A stretch of 64,000 nt of DNA from Spironucleus salmonicida (GCA_000497125.2 CM035321.1:752001-816000); one strand, 5' to 3'. Counted from the stretch's first letter, positions 32,321-45,310 are shown. Numbers and translations: made by a program. The notes: generated by a model from the letters alone, not told the origin.

Positions 32321-34342
32321 ATGCAGTAACTCTATCAGGTCCCTGAAGGCCAGCTCACGCGCACTATCTACAAGCACATTGAAAACCAAGAGTTCGACGA
32401 GGCTATCAACGTCCTGAAGCTCCAGCTTCAGATGTTCCCCAACAACTCGCCAGCGTGCTCCATTTTAGCCTACTGCTACTACCACAAGGGCGAATTCGAC
32501 CTCGCAATTCCTCTCTACGAGCAACTGGTCAAGAAATACCCAGACTCCGAGCGCTACCAGCTATCGCTAGCGAACTCGCGCTACAAGGCCGATATGCTCG
32601 TCGAGGCGCTCCAGCTCAAAATCGACTCGCACGACGCGGACGTTCTGAGGGCGTACTGCAAGCACGATATCGACGATTCTAACGCCCTCCAGAACCTCGT
32701 CGAAAAGCTCACAAAATCGCCCACCGACGACCCGCGCGTCTTCGCTCTGAAGGCCAATTTGCTCCTCAAACAGGAAAAGTTCCAGGAGGCCATCGACCTC
32801 TACGACGCAGCGAACGAAATATGCCCGGACCCGCGAATTTTCTACGCAAAAGCCGTCGCTTTCTACCGCCAAAGCGACTACCCGCACTGCCTGAAAACGC
32901 TCGGCGATTTGGTCGATTTGAGCGCCAAGAAGTACCCGGAACTCGTCCAGGCGGCGCAGAGCTTCAACGGCGCAGGAGAAGTGGAAAGTCAAACTGTAAT
33001 TCAGAATCTGAACCATTTGCTCGGTTCTGCGCTCATCGACGCCTTCAACTTAAAGGCGTCAATTGAGTGGAATTTGGGCGACGAATACGCCGCAAATCGC
33101 GCTCTGAAGAGCATGCCGTATCGCAAAGAGGAGGATTTGGATCCTGTTACACTGCACAATTTGGCGCTCAGCGAGATGATGCATTAGCCGAGTTAGGCCG
33201 TCAAAAAGCTCCAATTTCTGATTCAGGTGCCGCCTTTTCCGGTGGAGGCATTTCAGAACTTGATAAATATCTACATTCAGCACGGTTTGTTCGATCTGGC
33301 GGCTGATTTGATGGCTGAAAATTAGCAGCTGAGCCAGGCGAGTTTGGAGCCCGAAAAGCAAGCATTTTTCTAGGCAGTCGTTTAGAGCATCGCGAGCCCA
33401 GAAGAAGCGTATTCGCAGTTGGATCAGCTGAAGCAGAGATATGCTAATCAGCTTAGACGAATTCGTTAGGAAATCACGCAAACGCGCTCAAAATCGTCCA
33501 AAAACAAGCAAGCGGCGGACGAATTTACCGGAAGATTCAACACGAACGAGGCGAAAACGATGTCTAAAGAGGAGATTGCGGTCAACACGCTGCTGCAGCA
33601 ATATGAACAAAAGCTCGGGATCTTCATTCCCGTGATTACCTGGCAAACGTCGATTTTGTACAATTTGAAGCGCTACAAAGGCGCGTATCACATTATTTGC
33701 CAATACGAAGATTTGATCGAGGATCACCCCTCCTACAAGATCAATTAGGCCAATATTCTATTTGCCAATGAAGATTACGCGGACGCGCTCGAAAAGTACC
33801 AGGAGGTCGTCGATACGCTCGGCCAGGAGAACATTTTAGACGTTCCGGCCATCGCGGTGGCGAATCTCTGCGTTTGTTACGTGTTGAACTCTCAGAACAA
33901 CTTAGCCGAGCAGCTGATGCAGAAGGTGGACACAGCGCAGACATAAATAACGAACGTTTCGCCTGAATCGTCGAACCAGCTCCTGCATTTGTCGATAACG
34001 AACATCGTGCTGGGCGCACTCTACGCGATCAATCAGAACATGCCGTTCGGTATTAGGCGTATAATTGCGGCCATGGAGCCCACGAGCGAGAAGCTCAGCC
34101 CCGACTCTTGGCTGTACGTCAAAAGGCCGCTCGTGAGCCTCGCGGAGGCCTGCTCGATGAATCTGGGCGGCCCCGCCGAGGAGCAGCTCATCGACCATGT
34201 TCTGCTGTTCCTGGACGAGGTCATCAAATACGGCGAGGAAATGAGCATTAACCCCACGGCAGTCGGGTTCGCGGGTGTGACTGAAAAGAACATCAGCGAG
34301 GAGGCCAGGGCGCTCAAATCAATCTATTTGCAGTTGATGTGA
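32321..34342 (+). CDS. IFT70: Intraflagellar transport protein IFT70 (TTC30/DYF-1 family), 673 aa
   Basis: ATG 32321 (MQQLYQVPEGQLTRTIYK), TGA 34340-34342; about ten in-frame TAA/TAG codons as Gln. TPR helices run from the N-terminus: EFDLAIPLYEQLVKKYPDSE, EKFQEAIDLYDAANEICPDP, then the family hallmark FNLKASIEWNLGDEYAANRA with EEDLDPVTLHNLALSEM. A charged Gln/Lys-rich segment (about residues 370-410) follows, and the C-terminal block NIVLGALYAINQN, then FGIRRIIAAMEP and DSWLYVKRPLVSL. Length matches the usual ~660 aa. IFT70 is a core IFT-B subunit that binds IFT52/IFT88 and is needed for axoneme assembly in flagellated cells. It is tail-to-tail with the 88-aa gene, 22 bp apart. Codon 542 is TAA (33944) here and CAA in the mirrored copy. 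Confidence 0.95.
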
Positions 34343-34364
34343 TGGCTTAATTTTGAAATTTTGT

Positions 34365-34631
34365 TCACTCGGCGGAGGCTTCGCTCAAGTATATGAGCTC
34401 TTCGCCTTCTAGAAGCGAAATCGCGCTAAAAATTGACTGGATAGGGCTCAGGTCGATCCTGTTCGCCTCGTCGTCACGGTAGAATGAGGTGGTGTTGTTC
34501 TTGGTTTCAGGGCAGAAAACGAGCTATTTTATTGCACTTTCGCTATTAGCTACATCACTTGTATCACACGATTTTTCCAGCTCACTCAGAGCATCTGCCA
34601 TGGCCTCTACGTATGACTTGCTGGCTCCCAT
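34365..34631 (-). CDS. Small acidic protein, 88 aa, predicted N-myristoylated
   Basis: ATG at 34631, TGA at 34365-34367, one in-frame TAG (Gln). Starts MGASKSYVEAMADALSELEK: Gly2/Ser6 fit the N-myristoylation rule and the rest is amphipathic and acidic, ending EGEELIYLSEASAE. No known domain recognised. The stop lies 22 bp from the IFT70 stop, so transcripts converge and probably overlap in their 3' ends. An identical-looking copy is at 57967-58233. Confidence 0.65.
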
Positions 34632-35060
34632 TTAATAATTTAAAATGTCGACTTTATTATGTCAGAGTAAGCGATTCTAGATGGCAAAGTACATAATCCA
34701 TAGAAATTTTTACGACTCCAAAATGTATATAACTTTCAATAAGTAACTGTTTATTATTAGAAAAAAGCCGTAAAAGTCATTTGATAATAATTCTTCATAA
34801 TAAGCTGTGCTTGTTAAATAAAATGTTTGATAACGCTATAGAACTAAGAGGAAATTAAAATTTTGTATCAATAATATTAATGAGGCTGAGATAGATATCT
34901 ATATATAATTTAAATGGGAAAGTAGGTTAAATAACCAATTTTAATCTTTGCAAGATTTAGGCGTAATTGAATTAGGAGTTACTTTTAATAGTGTATATCA
35001 ATAATATAAACTATTGAAATTCTATATCACTCATTTAAATATGGGATCTCGCCTAACACT
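34632..35060. other. AT-rich intergenic region
   Basis: About 430 bp with no gene seen. Mirrored at 57538-57966. Confidence 0.5.
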
Positions 35061-35210
35061 TCACGGCAGGTAGTCGGCAACGCAAAGGTCGCCTCTGGGG
35101 CTCTGCCGTTCGTAGTAGGCCTTCAAATTATGATATGCCTCAGGGCTGAGCCTGGTTTGCTGGAGGATGGCGTTGACGGTCAGGTCGTGGGCTAGCCGGA
35201 TGCTGTCCAT
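35061..35210 (-). CDS. Small conserved protein, 49 aa (copy 2 of 3)
   Basis: ATG at 35210, TGA 35061-35063. MDSIRLAHDLTVNAILQQ ... GDLCVADYLP. No TAA/TAG codon; codon 18 is CAA where the copy at 3997 has TAA. Same leader (CAGCCTACTACAC) and TATATATA about 25-30 bp upstream. Function unknown. Confidence 0.65.
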   Translation of the reverse strand: MDSIRLAHDLTVNAILQQTRLSPEAYHNLKAYYERQSPRGDLCVADYLP

Positions 35211-35412
35211 TTTTTTTGTGTAGTAGGCTGGACCCTATATATACTTTATTGTTGTATTGGAAATGTAGATATTAAAAATTATGAGTATTCCTGAAATGAT
35301 GTATATCTTGATAATTTATACTAATACTTCTTTTTTGTTGTTTATGCTGTGTAATAAAATAATACATAATGAGTATTAATAAGATACATTTTGCAAAGAA
35401 GCCGATTAGTGA

Positions 35413-35871
35413 TTACAATACAACTATTCAGCTTAACAATATTTTTATTTGCTACTTAATATAGTTATTACTGGTGCTGGCGAACCTTTCCGATAAATTA
35501 CTTCAATTATTAGTGTATTATACTATAATCAGTATATTCATTTTAGAAATGCATAATTTTATTATGAGTACTATCCTTGGCCCACACCCAGTAAATAATT
35601 CTAATATTATCACTGTAAGCTTGTATATACTTAATAAACAAAAATCTAGCTCTTGTCTGAGTTTGTTACTCAGCCTAGTACTTGCTAGTTCTTCAAATTC
35701 AGTATGATCACTTTACGCGTTATACAATAAAGTATTACGGACCGATACATATAAGATCGTATACAATAGATAAATAATTATTTTGTTTATAATTATAGTG
35801 ATATTATTGCTAACTAAACTTGTAAAGTATAATGAGAGGTAACATTCAAGGTTTTTAAATACGCTTATATA
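35413..35871. other. Region open on both strands, possible small membrane protein
   Basis: A plus-strand frame (35413-35835) and a minus-strand frame (35503-35871) are both free of TGA for 120-140 codons. The minus-strand one reads better (VRNTLLYNAQSDHTEFEELA, LSNKLRQELDFCLLSIYKL, then a hydrophobic end) but has no ATG at its beginning. Two substitutions separate it from the mirrored copy, and both change amino acids on this strand, so selection is not evident. Confidence 0.3.
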
Positions 35872-36420
35872 TCAAACCTGTATTAAATGGTAATTGTTGA
35901 TTTTATTGTATAAATTATATTATTATTCTAACGGACTCATTATAAACTCAATCATTTACTTAACCTTCAGAAACAAAAATGAAAATTTTATCTAAACGTT
36001 TTTCGATATAAATACCTAAGCTGATTGGATTCCTAGTAGACTAAATATATCATAGAGCCAACATAGTGGTTGATATCTCAGATAAATTTACGGAAGCATA
36101 GCGTCCAGTATTTCCCTAGTTGGTCATACCGCACTGTAGTTCTAAATTCAGGACTTATTGGCTGGCAATGACCATTTATGCAGCACAGTCGTATGCACAT
36201 GAAATAAGGGTAGCCATACCTAATGGGGGGCTAGCCGATTTAAATTAACTATCCTACTAATTCAGTTACTAGTATCAAAATAAGCACTTAGGTCTTAGTA
36301 GGCATAGAAGAAGTTAACGACAATCCCAGTTAAGATTTATCACTTAGTACTTATTTGCGGTTTATAATTGATAAACCAAGTTCGCCCAACGTTAAGTCAA
36401 GCCAATCTAAAAGTAAAATA
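35872..36420. other. 3' flank of CRP B4
   Basis: From about 36000 this matches the flank of A4 (16428-16830) and C4. No gene seen. Confidence 0.45.
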
Positions 36421-37389
36421 TCACTTCTTACCTTTCTTGACGAAGTAGTAAGCCAGACCGCCGCCCACTGCGCCGACGACCACTAGGACCGCGATCACGA
36501 TGCCCGCCACGGCGCCCCCGGAGAGCTTGTTGGATGAGGATGGGTCTACGTCATTAAAGCAGAATTCGCCTACCTTGGAATAGCCAGGGGCGCATTCATC
36601 GCATTTATTCTCTTTGAGGACGTACCCGGGCAGGCAGGTGCCGCAGGTGGTGGGGGCCTTGGGTTTGCAGGCAGATTCGTCAAAATCGTAGTTAGTGTCA
36701 TCAATGCAGCCAGTGCATACTCCCTTAGCTCCATCAGCACAGGTGCACAGGGTGTCGGTGCAGGTTCCTGGGGCGGGTACGGGAACGACGGGGCAGGCGA
36801 GGCAGTTCTTGGCATCAGCGCCACAATTGCATGCGGTCTGCTACCCAGCAGTTCCACAGGAAGCGGCAGCAGAACTTATACAGGTCTTATTTACAGGTAA
36901 ATTCGCACAAGGTGCGGTGCAGGTCTGGTCGGTGTTCATCTCGTCGGTGTTCTTGCAAGTGATGCACTTAGTGAGGCTGCTGCAGTTGCCGCAGGTGGCG
37001 GCGCAATCCGAGCAGACGTTTCCGGTGGCCTTGATCTCGCAAAACTTAGTATCTGCACAAGGTTTTGTGTCGTCGCACGCGTTTACGATGGCGCCTTTGG
37101 CAACACAGGCATCAGCCTTAACTTCATATCCTTCGGCGCAGGCAGTGCACTTGTCGGCGGCAGAGCAAGTAGTGCAGTTTGCGGAGCAGGCCTTGCACTC
37201 GTTGGCGTCCAGAAAGAATGTGGTCTTGCAGCCGGTGCAGGTGTCGGGAGCAGCGGCAATGCAGAGATTACAGTTTCCGATTGTAGAGGTGCAGTCGACG
37301 CAGTCAGCTGGGATAGCGTTTGTAGCATCAACGGGACATGCCTTCATCTCTGGGCAAACTTTTTCAGCGTTATCGCACTTTTCATCCAT
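36421..37389 (-). CDS. Cysteine-rich membrane protein (VSP-like), 322 aa, B4
   Basis: ATG at 37389, TGA 36421-36423; one TAG as Gln at 36841. The N-terminal ~120 residues are nearly identical to A4. The rest carries the other module set: [75 protein letters not shown] and tail VKKGKK. No signal peptide. Its mirror gene C4 (55205) differs in large blocks although the flanks are almost identical, which points to gene conversion from other cluster members. Predicted surface protein with a C-terminal anchor. Confidence 0.83.
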
Positions 37390-37802
37390 TCTTGGAGTTT
37401 TAATAAAGATGCGGTTTCAAAAAAATTCCCTCTATTAGTTAATTATATACCTGAAGATAATTGCAAAAAATAAAAGTTACTAGTATTACCTTATTGCCCG
37501 TTTTATTACTTCAGAAAAACTATATTAATATAACTAATAGCATTAATTAATGATATATAAAATGTAATATAATTTGCATAAGTTGTGAGTATAATATATA
37601 ATACCAAATTACTTTCACATCACAATACCAAAAACAGGTATTATGCAGAAATACACACTAATGTGCACATATTAGGTGGAAACAAGTTCGCGGATAAGGC
37701 GTGCAACAACATTGGGAAAATGGGGAGGGTAGTAGGAGTTGGAATTCAGGTACGTAAATTGAGTATACTTGGCCCACTAGCCACAAGGAGCACATATAGT
37801 TA

Positions 37803-38228
37803 AACATTTCAAGTTCAGTTAAAGGCTTAGAAACTAGCCAGCCCACCAGCTATCGCTACATAGACGATCGCTGAATCGGTGCATCTAAAATATTGCAGCG
37901 CCTCGAAACTAATCAGCAGGTCAGTTTACCCCACTGTGCTTCCTTTCCCATCTACAGCACCACCCTACCAGCGCCTCCCTACTTGGTCGCACGGGTGGCC
38001 AAAGCCGTGTTCGCAGCGGAGCACATTTTCCCGAACCATCTGCAGCTTCATTTCCACTAACCTCATAATCAACTCAGCACCACTGCAGCATCGCCAAGGC
38101 CGCAGAACCACTTCGGCTCCCAGTTAGCCAGCAGTCATTCTGCGAGATAAAGTATACTTGTATTATATACTATATAAACATTTTCTTGGATTTCTTATTT
38201 TTCCATTCTCTGCTGCCATGCCTTCTGA
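37803..38228 (+). pseudogene. Eroded relic with in-frame TGA (unit B copy)
   Basis: Mirror of 14614-15039. The TGA interrupting the frame is at 37872-37874. Confidence 0.4.
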
Positions 38229-38752
38229 CGCCCAGCAGCTACAATAATTTGATAGCATAGCAATCAAAGTCATTATATTATGTTTTCACATAACTTAAAT
38301 TCCAGGCGTGCAGGCTGCGACTGCTGCTTTAAAATTTATGTGGCTCCCCACTGCAATTTTACCAAATTGGCTGATTAGCTGCATGCGATAGGCTGTGTAC
38401 TACTATGCTAATTTTCTAATCTCACGTCAAACATTATTTAAACCCTCCAACCGGCTCCTGGTACTGCCCTAGATAAGCACCCTCCGTTCAAGGTTCAGCG
38501 TACCGTGATAGTTTGGGAAGTGCAGTTTTGATACACTAAATAGGTGTAGAAGGAATGTAAGGCATATCCTGTATCTCATCCAAAAATGGGTAGATTTATT
38601 TTTCTGACTAAAAGCTACCGATTTGCTCGAAGCGTATCCACGATGGGCTAAGCGTTGCAGGCATGAGAGATGCGCTACTGAGGGAAGATACTTACATATG
38701 TGCACTTTTACGCACGTGATAAAATTCAAGTTACTACCAAATGGAGCATTAG

Positions 38753-38987
38753 GATTATTTTTAACTGAGGAAAGCTTATTTTAACCTGGTGGATTGGTAG
38801 TGCTGAAAGCTATTAAATTGGCGCCATCATGTTATTTATATGCCTTACAGCAGTAAGTAAGTTCCAGAAGGTAGTGTTTTATTAGTTCCCCCAACGGGCA
38901 GAACTTCAGATACAAGTAATATTATCAACCCAGCAATTCCAGAACTGTCTGATAAAGCATATTAAATTTTATCTCGAACTCCGCTCC
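38753..38987. repeat. Dispersed ~240-bp repeat (unit B copy, inverted)
   Basis: Reverse complement of 13855-14089 and 53608-53842. Confidence 0.6.
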
Positions 38988-39490
38988 AAAGCGCACATAG
39001 GACCTCGAAATTCCCAGAATCCGTACCGCGCTCTCCTGCCCTCTTCTTATCTCACAAAACCAACTCCGCTCCAATTAACCTGAAAGCAAGAAAACTGTAA
39101 ATTTAGGGCTAGGTCCACGAAAGTGCAGCCAGCATTTCCCTCTGAATTCGACCTGCACAGACACTTTTTAGCATCAAACCGAGAATGAATTCTAGAATTT
39201 CTTTGCTAATGCGGCGCATTGGCGGGTGCAATGCACGATTTACGTCAATTTGAGCAGTTTGTGCACTTCCAACTCGGCATCTTTTCCCTTCCACATAAAC
39301 TATCGTATCTATTAATTACAATCTCCGCCACTCTAAATAGTCATTACAAGCTTCAGCTGCAGACGCTGCTGGTTAGTTTATTAGAGGTTATCGTATCTGG
39401 TCACCACGAAGAGCGATCATGCAAATGCCGCCCATGGAAGCGATTCAGCGACGTTCTCTTAGCAGGTGCTCGGAGCGCGGAACGGAATGA

Positions 39491-40409
39491 ACTAGACAGC
39501 ATTTTCTGGAGTTTTTGCGGTTTCTGGTTTTGGGTGTGCAGGGGAGCGACGGGAGGATTTTGGACGGTCTGGTGTAACTGGGTGATGCAGGGTGGTTGGA
39601 GGGTCATAATTGCGATTTGGGTATATTGGACACAGCTGCGACTCGCCGGGTGTTACGCGTCCGGAGGGTGGAAAAGAGGACGCCGTGGGCTGGCAAGGCG
39701 TTTAGTAGATTTGGGAAATACTAAGAATACCCATATTACGATCAATATTGCATATTATAATTATGGAACGTGCGTCTAAATGGCTTGATTTCGATACCAT
39801 CTGGATATGACTCGCGCGCTGCCGAATTGATGCTCTAGAGTATATTGTACCATAAGTAATAAATTTTCCACTTCATTCGTAAAAATGAAACCTCTGCTAG
39901 GTATTTTGCGGTTTTCTTCTAGCTATTAGGCATATAAGGTTTCTGGGTAAGGTGCTATGTGTTCCAGCTCACTTTTCGACCAATGAACTGAATATTGTCA
40001 TATTTGCAATTGGGTAGATGAAAAACTTGTGGCTGTTATTGTTCCTGAGTACAATCGTGTTGCGCGCTAGTGCAGCATGAATCTAGATTCTATCTTGGAA
40101 ATTTTGGCTCAATTTGTGTACTAAGATCATTTGCTTGCAATGTTGCGTTAAAGCGATATTTTTATCCGTAAATATGCATTAGTATAATCATAGAACTATC
40201 ATCTAATTATCTAATGCAAACTCAAGCAAATCGCATAACTAGCCATCCCATTTAGCCTATAATTTACTATTTATACCCTATTTGAGCAATCTCTACAGCC
40301 TAAATAGCTGGCTCTCAAGCATCAGGCCTACCATAATTTCTGCGAGATCAAGTTTATTAGCCTTTCTAGTAAATTGTTCCCAACCATAACTTTCACCATC
40401 ACATCATGA
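39491..40409 (+). pseudogene. Eroded protein-coding relic, unknown family (unit B copy)
   Basis: Plus-strand frames 39491-39991 (166 codons, TGA at 39989) and 39987-40409 (140 codons, TGA at 40407) together read like one protein with a one-base shift near 39985. Reads as described for 12433-13351. Confidence 0.4.
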
Positions 40410-40582
40410 TCAACCTAATATTTTCCCTAATATCATATATGTGCAGCTGTCCTTTCCCCCTTCTGGTACTCTGACTCTGAGCTATTTTATCACACTTACT
40501 GCTTTCCATCAATGATACCCATTCTATTTATTCCTGATATCTGGTATCAAACATCCTTCCTCCTCCCTAAAGACTCTGAAGG

Positions 40583-42112
40583 TCACAGAAAATCAAATAT
40601 TATCACCCATTTAACATCAGCTGCGCCTTCATCATCTATATTTTTACCTACAGGGCTTTCCACGATCGCATACCCGAGCACCGCGATCTGAAAACTAAAC
40701 CATGTCGCACCGATAAGCACAACCAGGATCTGCTCCCAGTAGATTTATGGAAGTCGGGCGCTTAGAACTAGGTTATCTGCCAGGAACTTATGGTCAATGG
40801 TCACATACAGCGCCGCCGGTTTCTCGTGCAGCTAGTTCGTTCGATTTTACATTAGTTATCTCGTAGCAGTACTGCCCGCCTACATCTGAAGGCCGCTGCT
40901 CCCACACGAACTAGTAGGGGACACCGCGATCATTGTCACAGAGATGGTCTGGTTTCGGTCCACCCAGGGGATCGGCTGGGCCGCTATGGAAGTGGAACGG
41001 TCGAACAAAATTAGGGTTGGGCTGCGGTACATCCCCTGTGTCGCTTATCTTGGAGTCTTCTTCAAGTAGAGTGGTATCCTCCCTGGTATACTAGATATAG
41101 AGGTACTAGGCGCTCCGCCTGCCGTCCATCGCGATGGTGAGGTTCCCGCCGAACTCGGTGGCGTTCTCCGCATTCGCAGTATTCAGTATTACGCTCCCGT
41201 TCCACTCTGGCAGGCTGGGCACCTCGCTGACCAATTTGTAAAACTGCGTCGTGACGCCCTGGATCTGCAGCAGAGCGCGGTCGTAGACGTGTTGCTGGCA
41301 GTTCACCGCACCCGCGTTGGCGGCGAAGGTGACGTTCACATGGTCCTGGAAGGCGCTCAGCGAGATGACCGAGTAGCAGTCGGCGTCACCTTCTAGCTCT
41401 TCTACCAGCGCTTCACCGGTGAGGTAGGTGGCAGAGGCGACCGGCATGTCGACTGCGGCGGTCTTTCCGGTATTCCTCTCCACCGCGACCGCGAGCTGGA
41501 AGTGGACCGCGCTCTCCAGATTGCTGTTCGCCACGTTGAGCACCTCCCCGTTCACGACGAGCTGCACCCACGGGCAGTCCTGGGGCACGCTCCCTATCGG
41601 GGGCTTGCACTTCCTGCGCGCCATCAGCGCCCTCACGGCGTCGGAAAGCTGCAGCAGGCAGAGGAACGGGGCCCGGTGAAGACTATCTTCTCGGGGAAGT
41701 AGCGAATAGTGTAGCCGAGCAGGCAGCTCCGCGCGCCAAGAGACTGCACCAGGTAGATGCCGGGCGAGAACGCCATCTGGACCTGCTCGGCGTGGAAGTC
41801 GAACTGGATACTCGCTATGGAGGCCAGGGCCGCATCCTGGCACGCCCGCTGCCGACCTTGCTAGCACGCGCGGCAGCTATCTGCATCCAGCGGCAGTGCA
41901 GAGGGCGGTGGGCACTCGAGGCGGAGCACCAGCGGGCTCGTGGCCGAGAAGGCGATGCTGCTGGCGACGAACACCGTTCGCCCCAACGTGAGGGTGGGAA
42001 CCGCGAACCGGCCGTCCAGGTAGCGGCAGATGGCGGACTGTAACGCCAGTGGCTGCGCCGTGAAAGCGGAGGGGGCCGAGTCGAAGCAGGTGAACTGCAA
42101 AAGGTGGAGCAT
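40583..42112 (-). pseudogene. Frameshifted ectodomain gene (unit B copy)
   Basis: Starts at ATG 42112 ([17 protein letters not shown]). It shares with copy C a 105-bp in-frame deletion between GTGGCG repeats that removes the PYYEADLLGL...VLGV part kept in copy A and in the intact gene. The frame breaks at the same G/C run (GGGCCCC). Further breaks lie in the C-terminal third. GC-rich, unlike the intact 18112-19746 gene. Confidence 0.8.
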
Positions 42113-42489
42113 TGAGTCTTGCGTAATAGTGAAGAACCAGTAAAATTTATAGGCTTGCCTATATTAATACTTGCGAAAATGTATTTTTAGGTGCAAAATA
42201 ATAGAATCCAGATAGTAAAAAGTGTATATTAAATATACTTATTATCGTAAAATAAAAGGCTATCATAGCGAAACTAAATTTTACTGTTTCCATTGAAAAT
42301 GATTCTAATGGAGTGACAACAACTATTATTGATAGAACAACGCATTTTTCTCGCAATAATCAATTTAGGTTAGCGATATTTGGAGTAAAAATTATAAAGT
42401 CATTTGTAGTATATATTAGGGTTGGGTAAAGAGATTTAAGTTTTGTTGAAGGAATTTGTAAAAGTGGAAACATTCATTCTAATACTAGG

Positions 42490-42705
42490 TCACTTCCGCG
42501 CCCACTGCGCCAGCCACCGCCAGGACCGCGATCACGATGCCCCCGGGTAGCTTGTTGGATGAAGACTCCTGGGCAGGTAGGAGGCAGAAGGACCCGACCT
42601 TGGTGAATTCGGAAGCGCAGTCCTCGCACTTGGCGTCCTTGAGAAGGTAGCCGTGAAAGTGGCGGACGGGGAGTCGAAGCAGGTGAGCTGCAAAAGGGGG
42701 AGCAC
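42490..42705 (-). pseudogene. Chimeric ectodomain/CRP fragment (unit B copy)
   Basis: Mirror of 49890-50105 and same structure as 10031-10246. It carries SEFTKVG-type residues where copy A has APGYSKVG. Confidence 0.7.
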
Positions 42706-43059
42706 TTGATTCTGTAAAGTGGCCCTACTCGTTCAGATTAAGAGGGTGAGCCTCGTCTGGTGGAAAATGTTATAATGACGTTTAGTGTATATTGATTAGT
42801 AGGTAATGAATAATAATTTGGAATAAAAGTTTATATTGAAGGGTATAATAATTAATAATAGAAAAATAGTATACAATTACTAAACCAAAAACTTCAACTA
42901 TATAATAGTACGTATACAAGAAATAGCATTTTTATGTTCTAAGCCAGCGGATTAGTGTTGAGATTAGGTTCAATTAGCTTATATTAGCAAAATATAAATA
43001 TTGATGGCGCCTACTAGTAAGCTACTATTCTTAATTGGCTCCACACAAAATTGAGTAAC

Positions 43060-43075
43060 CCGTTAGAGCTAACGG
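43060..43075. other. Conserved small inverted repeat downstream of B3
   Basis: Same hairpin-forming sequence as 9661-9676. Confidence 0.4.
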
Positions 43076-43111
43076 ACTCTAGCTTATCTGAGGTTTCCCA
43101 AAACTACTAAA

Positions 43112-44164
43112 TCACTTCAATTATTGCTTCCTAGCCTTCTTGAGGAAGTACAATAGAATACAATTGCCCACACCGCATATGACCACCAAGGCTGCGATAG
43201 TGATGGCCGTGATCTCCCCGCCAGAGATACCACCAAGAGCGGCCTCCTCGGATGACTTGAAACAGAACTCTCCTATCTTAGTGTAGTTACTTTTGCATTC
43301 CTCACATTTGCCTTTCTTAAGTACATAGCCTGGCAGGCAGGTGCCGCAGGTTTTGGGGGCCTTGGTGGTGCATTTACTGTTAGCAAATGTGAAGTTTACA
43401 GTATCTATGCAGCCTGTGCAGGCATCAGGGGATCCTGATTAGCAGCTGCAGAACTTGTTAGCGCAGTTGTTGGGGTCAGGCTTCGGGGGCTATACGACAG
43501 GGCAGGTGAAGCAGTTCTTTGCTACTCCACAATTGCAGGCAGTCTGCTATCCTTGACCTCCACATGGAACATTTTTTGTACTAACGCATGCTTCGTTGGC
43601 ATTTATAAGATCACATTCTTTAGAGCAGGTATAATCGGTGTTCAGCTCATAATCATGATTGCAAGCCGTGCATCTATCGGCACTGGTGCAGGATTTACAG
43701 TTCGTTTCGCAATTATTACATCTGTTCCCTGCTTGCAAAATATTGCAGAACTTACTGTCACCCTTACATGGAGTATCGGCATCGCACTCGTCCTTGTCGC
43801 ATTTGGTGTCCCTGATAACGAAGCCGTCGTTACATACTGTGCAGGTTTCACCATCGTTATTACATGTTTTACAGTTCGCTGGACACGCCTTGCAGGCACT
43901 AGAGTCCATTACATAACTATCATTGCAAACTGTGCAGGTTTCAGCTGCGGAACAGGTCTTGCACCCGGGGGAGCAGGCCGAGCACTTATCGGTGTCCAGG
44001 AAGAACTCTGGTTGGCAGGCTGTGCAGGTAGCTAGAGCGTCCTTAGTACAGGTCTAGCAATCTGCAGCAGTGCATTTTAAGCAATCTTATGTCTCATCCG
44101 TAGCTTCCGTAGGACAAACAAAGCCTGCAGGACAAGGAGATCCCGAAGTGCAAGTTTCTGTCAT
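43112..44164 (-). CDS. Cysteine-rich membrane protein, divergent subfamily, 350 aa, B3
   Basis: ATG at 44164, TGA 43112-43114. Starts MTETCTSGSPCPAGFVCP; contains [20 protein letters not shown] and [14 protein letters not shown]. Ends in SSEEAALGGISGGE, a helix with ICGVGNC, and KKARKQ plus three residues. It is nearly identical to C3 (48431), so unlike B2 and B4 this gene has stayed in step with its mirror copy. No signal peptide. Confidence 0.82.
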
Positions 44165-44498
44165 TTTGGGGTGGTATGAAAATGTTATTTTTTATACGAA
44201 ACTCATACTCAGAATCCTACTTTTAAATAGGTATATAATATAAATACGAAAATTTTGAAACGTATTGTTACCTTATTAGGTGTATATTACTATACTAACT
44301 AAAAATAGTAATATCTCCAAAAACTGCTTTGGAAGGATATTTTAGGATATTGGATATTCTGGGACATAATTTCATATTACCATATATCTAAAATAAAACG
44401 GAGAGCTGAATCTGCTTTAATGTCATAATAATATAATATGCAATTTTTAGAAACCCTTGCTGTATTGTATCGGCTAAGTATATGATGTTAGAATACCC

Positions 44499-45310
44499 TC
44501 ACTTCCGCGCCCGCTTGACGAAGTAGTAAGCCAGACCGCCGCCCACTGCACCCACCACCGCCAGGACCGCGATCACGATGCCAGCCACGGCGCCTCCGGA
44601 GAGCTTGTTGGATGAAGACTCCGGCACGGGTAGGAAGCAGAAGGTCCCGACCTTGGAGTACCCAGGGGCGCAGTCCTCGCACTTGGCGGCATTGAGGACG
44701 TAGCCGGGCAGGCAGGTGCCGCAGGCGGTGGGGGCCTTGGGTTTGCACTTTGCTGAATCTAAAGTGTAGTTGGTGGAGTCAATGCAGCCAGTGCATACTC
44801 CTTTAGCTCCATCAGCACAGGTGCACAGGGGGTCGTCGCAGGTTCCTGGGGCGGGTACGGGAACGACGGGGCAGGCGAGGCAGTTCTTGGCATCAGCGCC
44901 ACAATTGCAGGCGGTCTTCTGGTCTGACACACCGCACGCGACTCCGGCTGCACCGGCACATGCCTCGTTTACCTTGGGGTCGGCGCACTTGGTGGTGCAG
45001 GTCTGGTCGGTGTTCATCTCGTCGGTGCCCTTGCAGGTGGTGCACTTAGTGAGGCTGCTGCAGTTAACGCACGGTTCTACACAGTTTACACAAATGTTTC
45101 CTACTGACTTGATCTAGCAGAACTTACCATTAGCACAATTATTTGTATCATCGCACTCGTTTACGATCACACCTTTGACCACACAAACATCAGCCTCACT
45201 TTCATATCCTTCGATACACACCCTGAACTTATCAACAGAATCGCAAGTAGCGCAGTTACCAGAACAGGCAGTGCACCCGTTACCTTCCAGAAAGTACGTG
45301 GACTCGCCTT
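44499..45310 (-). pseudogene. 5'-truncated CRP gene at the palindrome centre (B2)
   Basis: The frame is open from the TGA at 44499-44501 upstream to about 45310, with one TAG (Gln). It encodes CRP repeats ([47 protein letters not shown]), the stalk [20 protein letters not shown], linker [14 protein letters not shown], helix and tail VKRARK. CRP similarity ends abruptly at the spacer, removing roughly the first 60-90 residues and the start codon. Although it sits opposite C2, its body is a different CRP type, so the two innermost genes were exchanged or replaced. An internal ATG (45017) could start a 172-residue product. Confidence 0.7.

Larger units (their letters stand above)
28598..44500 (+). 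repeat. Left arm of the giant palindrome (visible high-identity part)
   Basis: Position x on this arm pairs with 92598-x (outer part) or about 92595-x (inner part) on the right arm. Checked pairs: ABCA stop 30706/61892, MGNC start 31714/60884, IFT70 start 32321/60277, 49-aa start 35210/57388, pseudogene start 42112/50483, CRP start 44164/48431. Only a few small indels separate the sums. The arm is limited on the outside by the window edge, not by loss of homology. Inside about 44500 the two sides diverge. Confidence 0.95.
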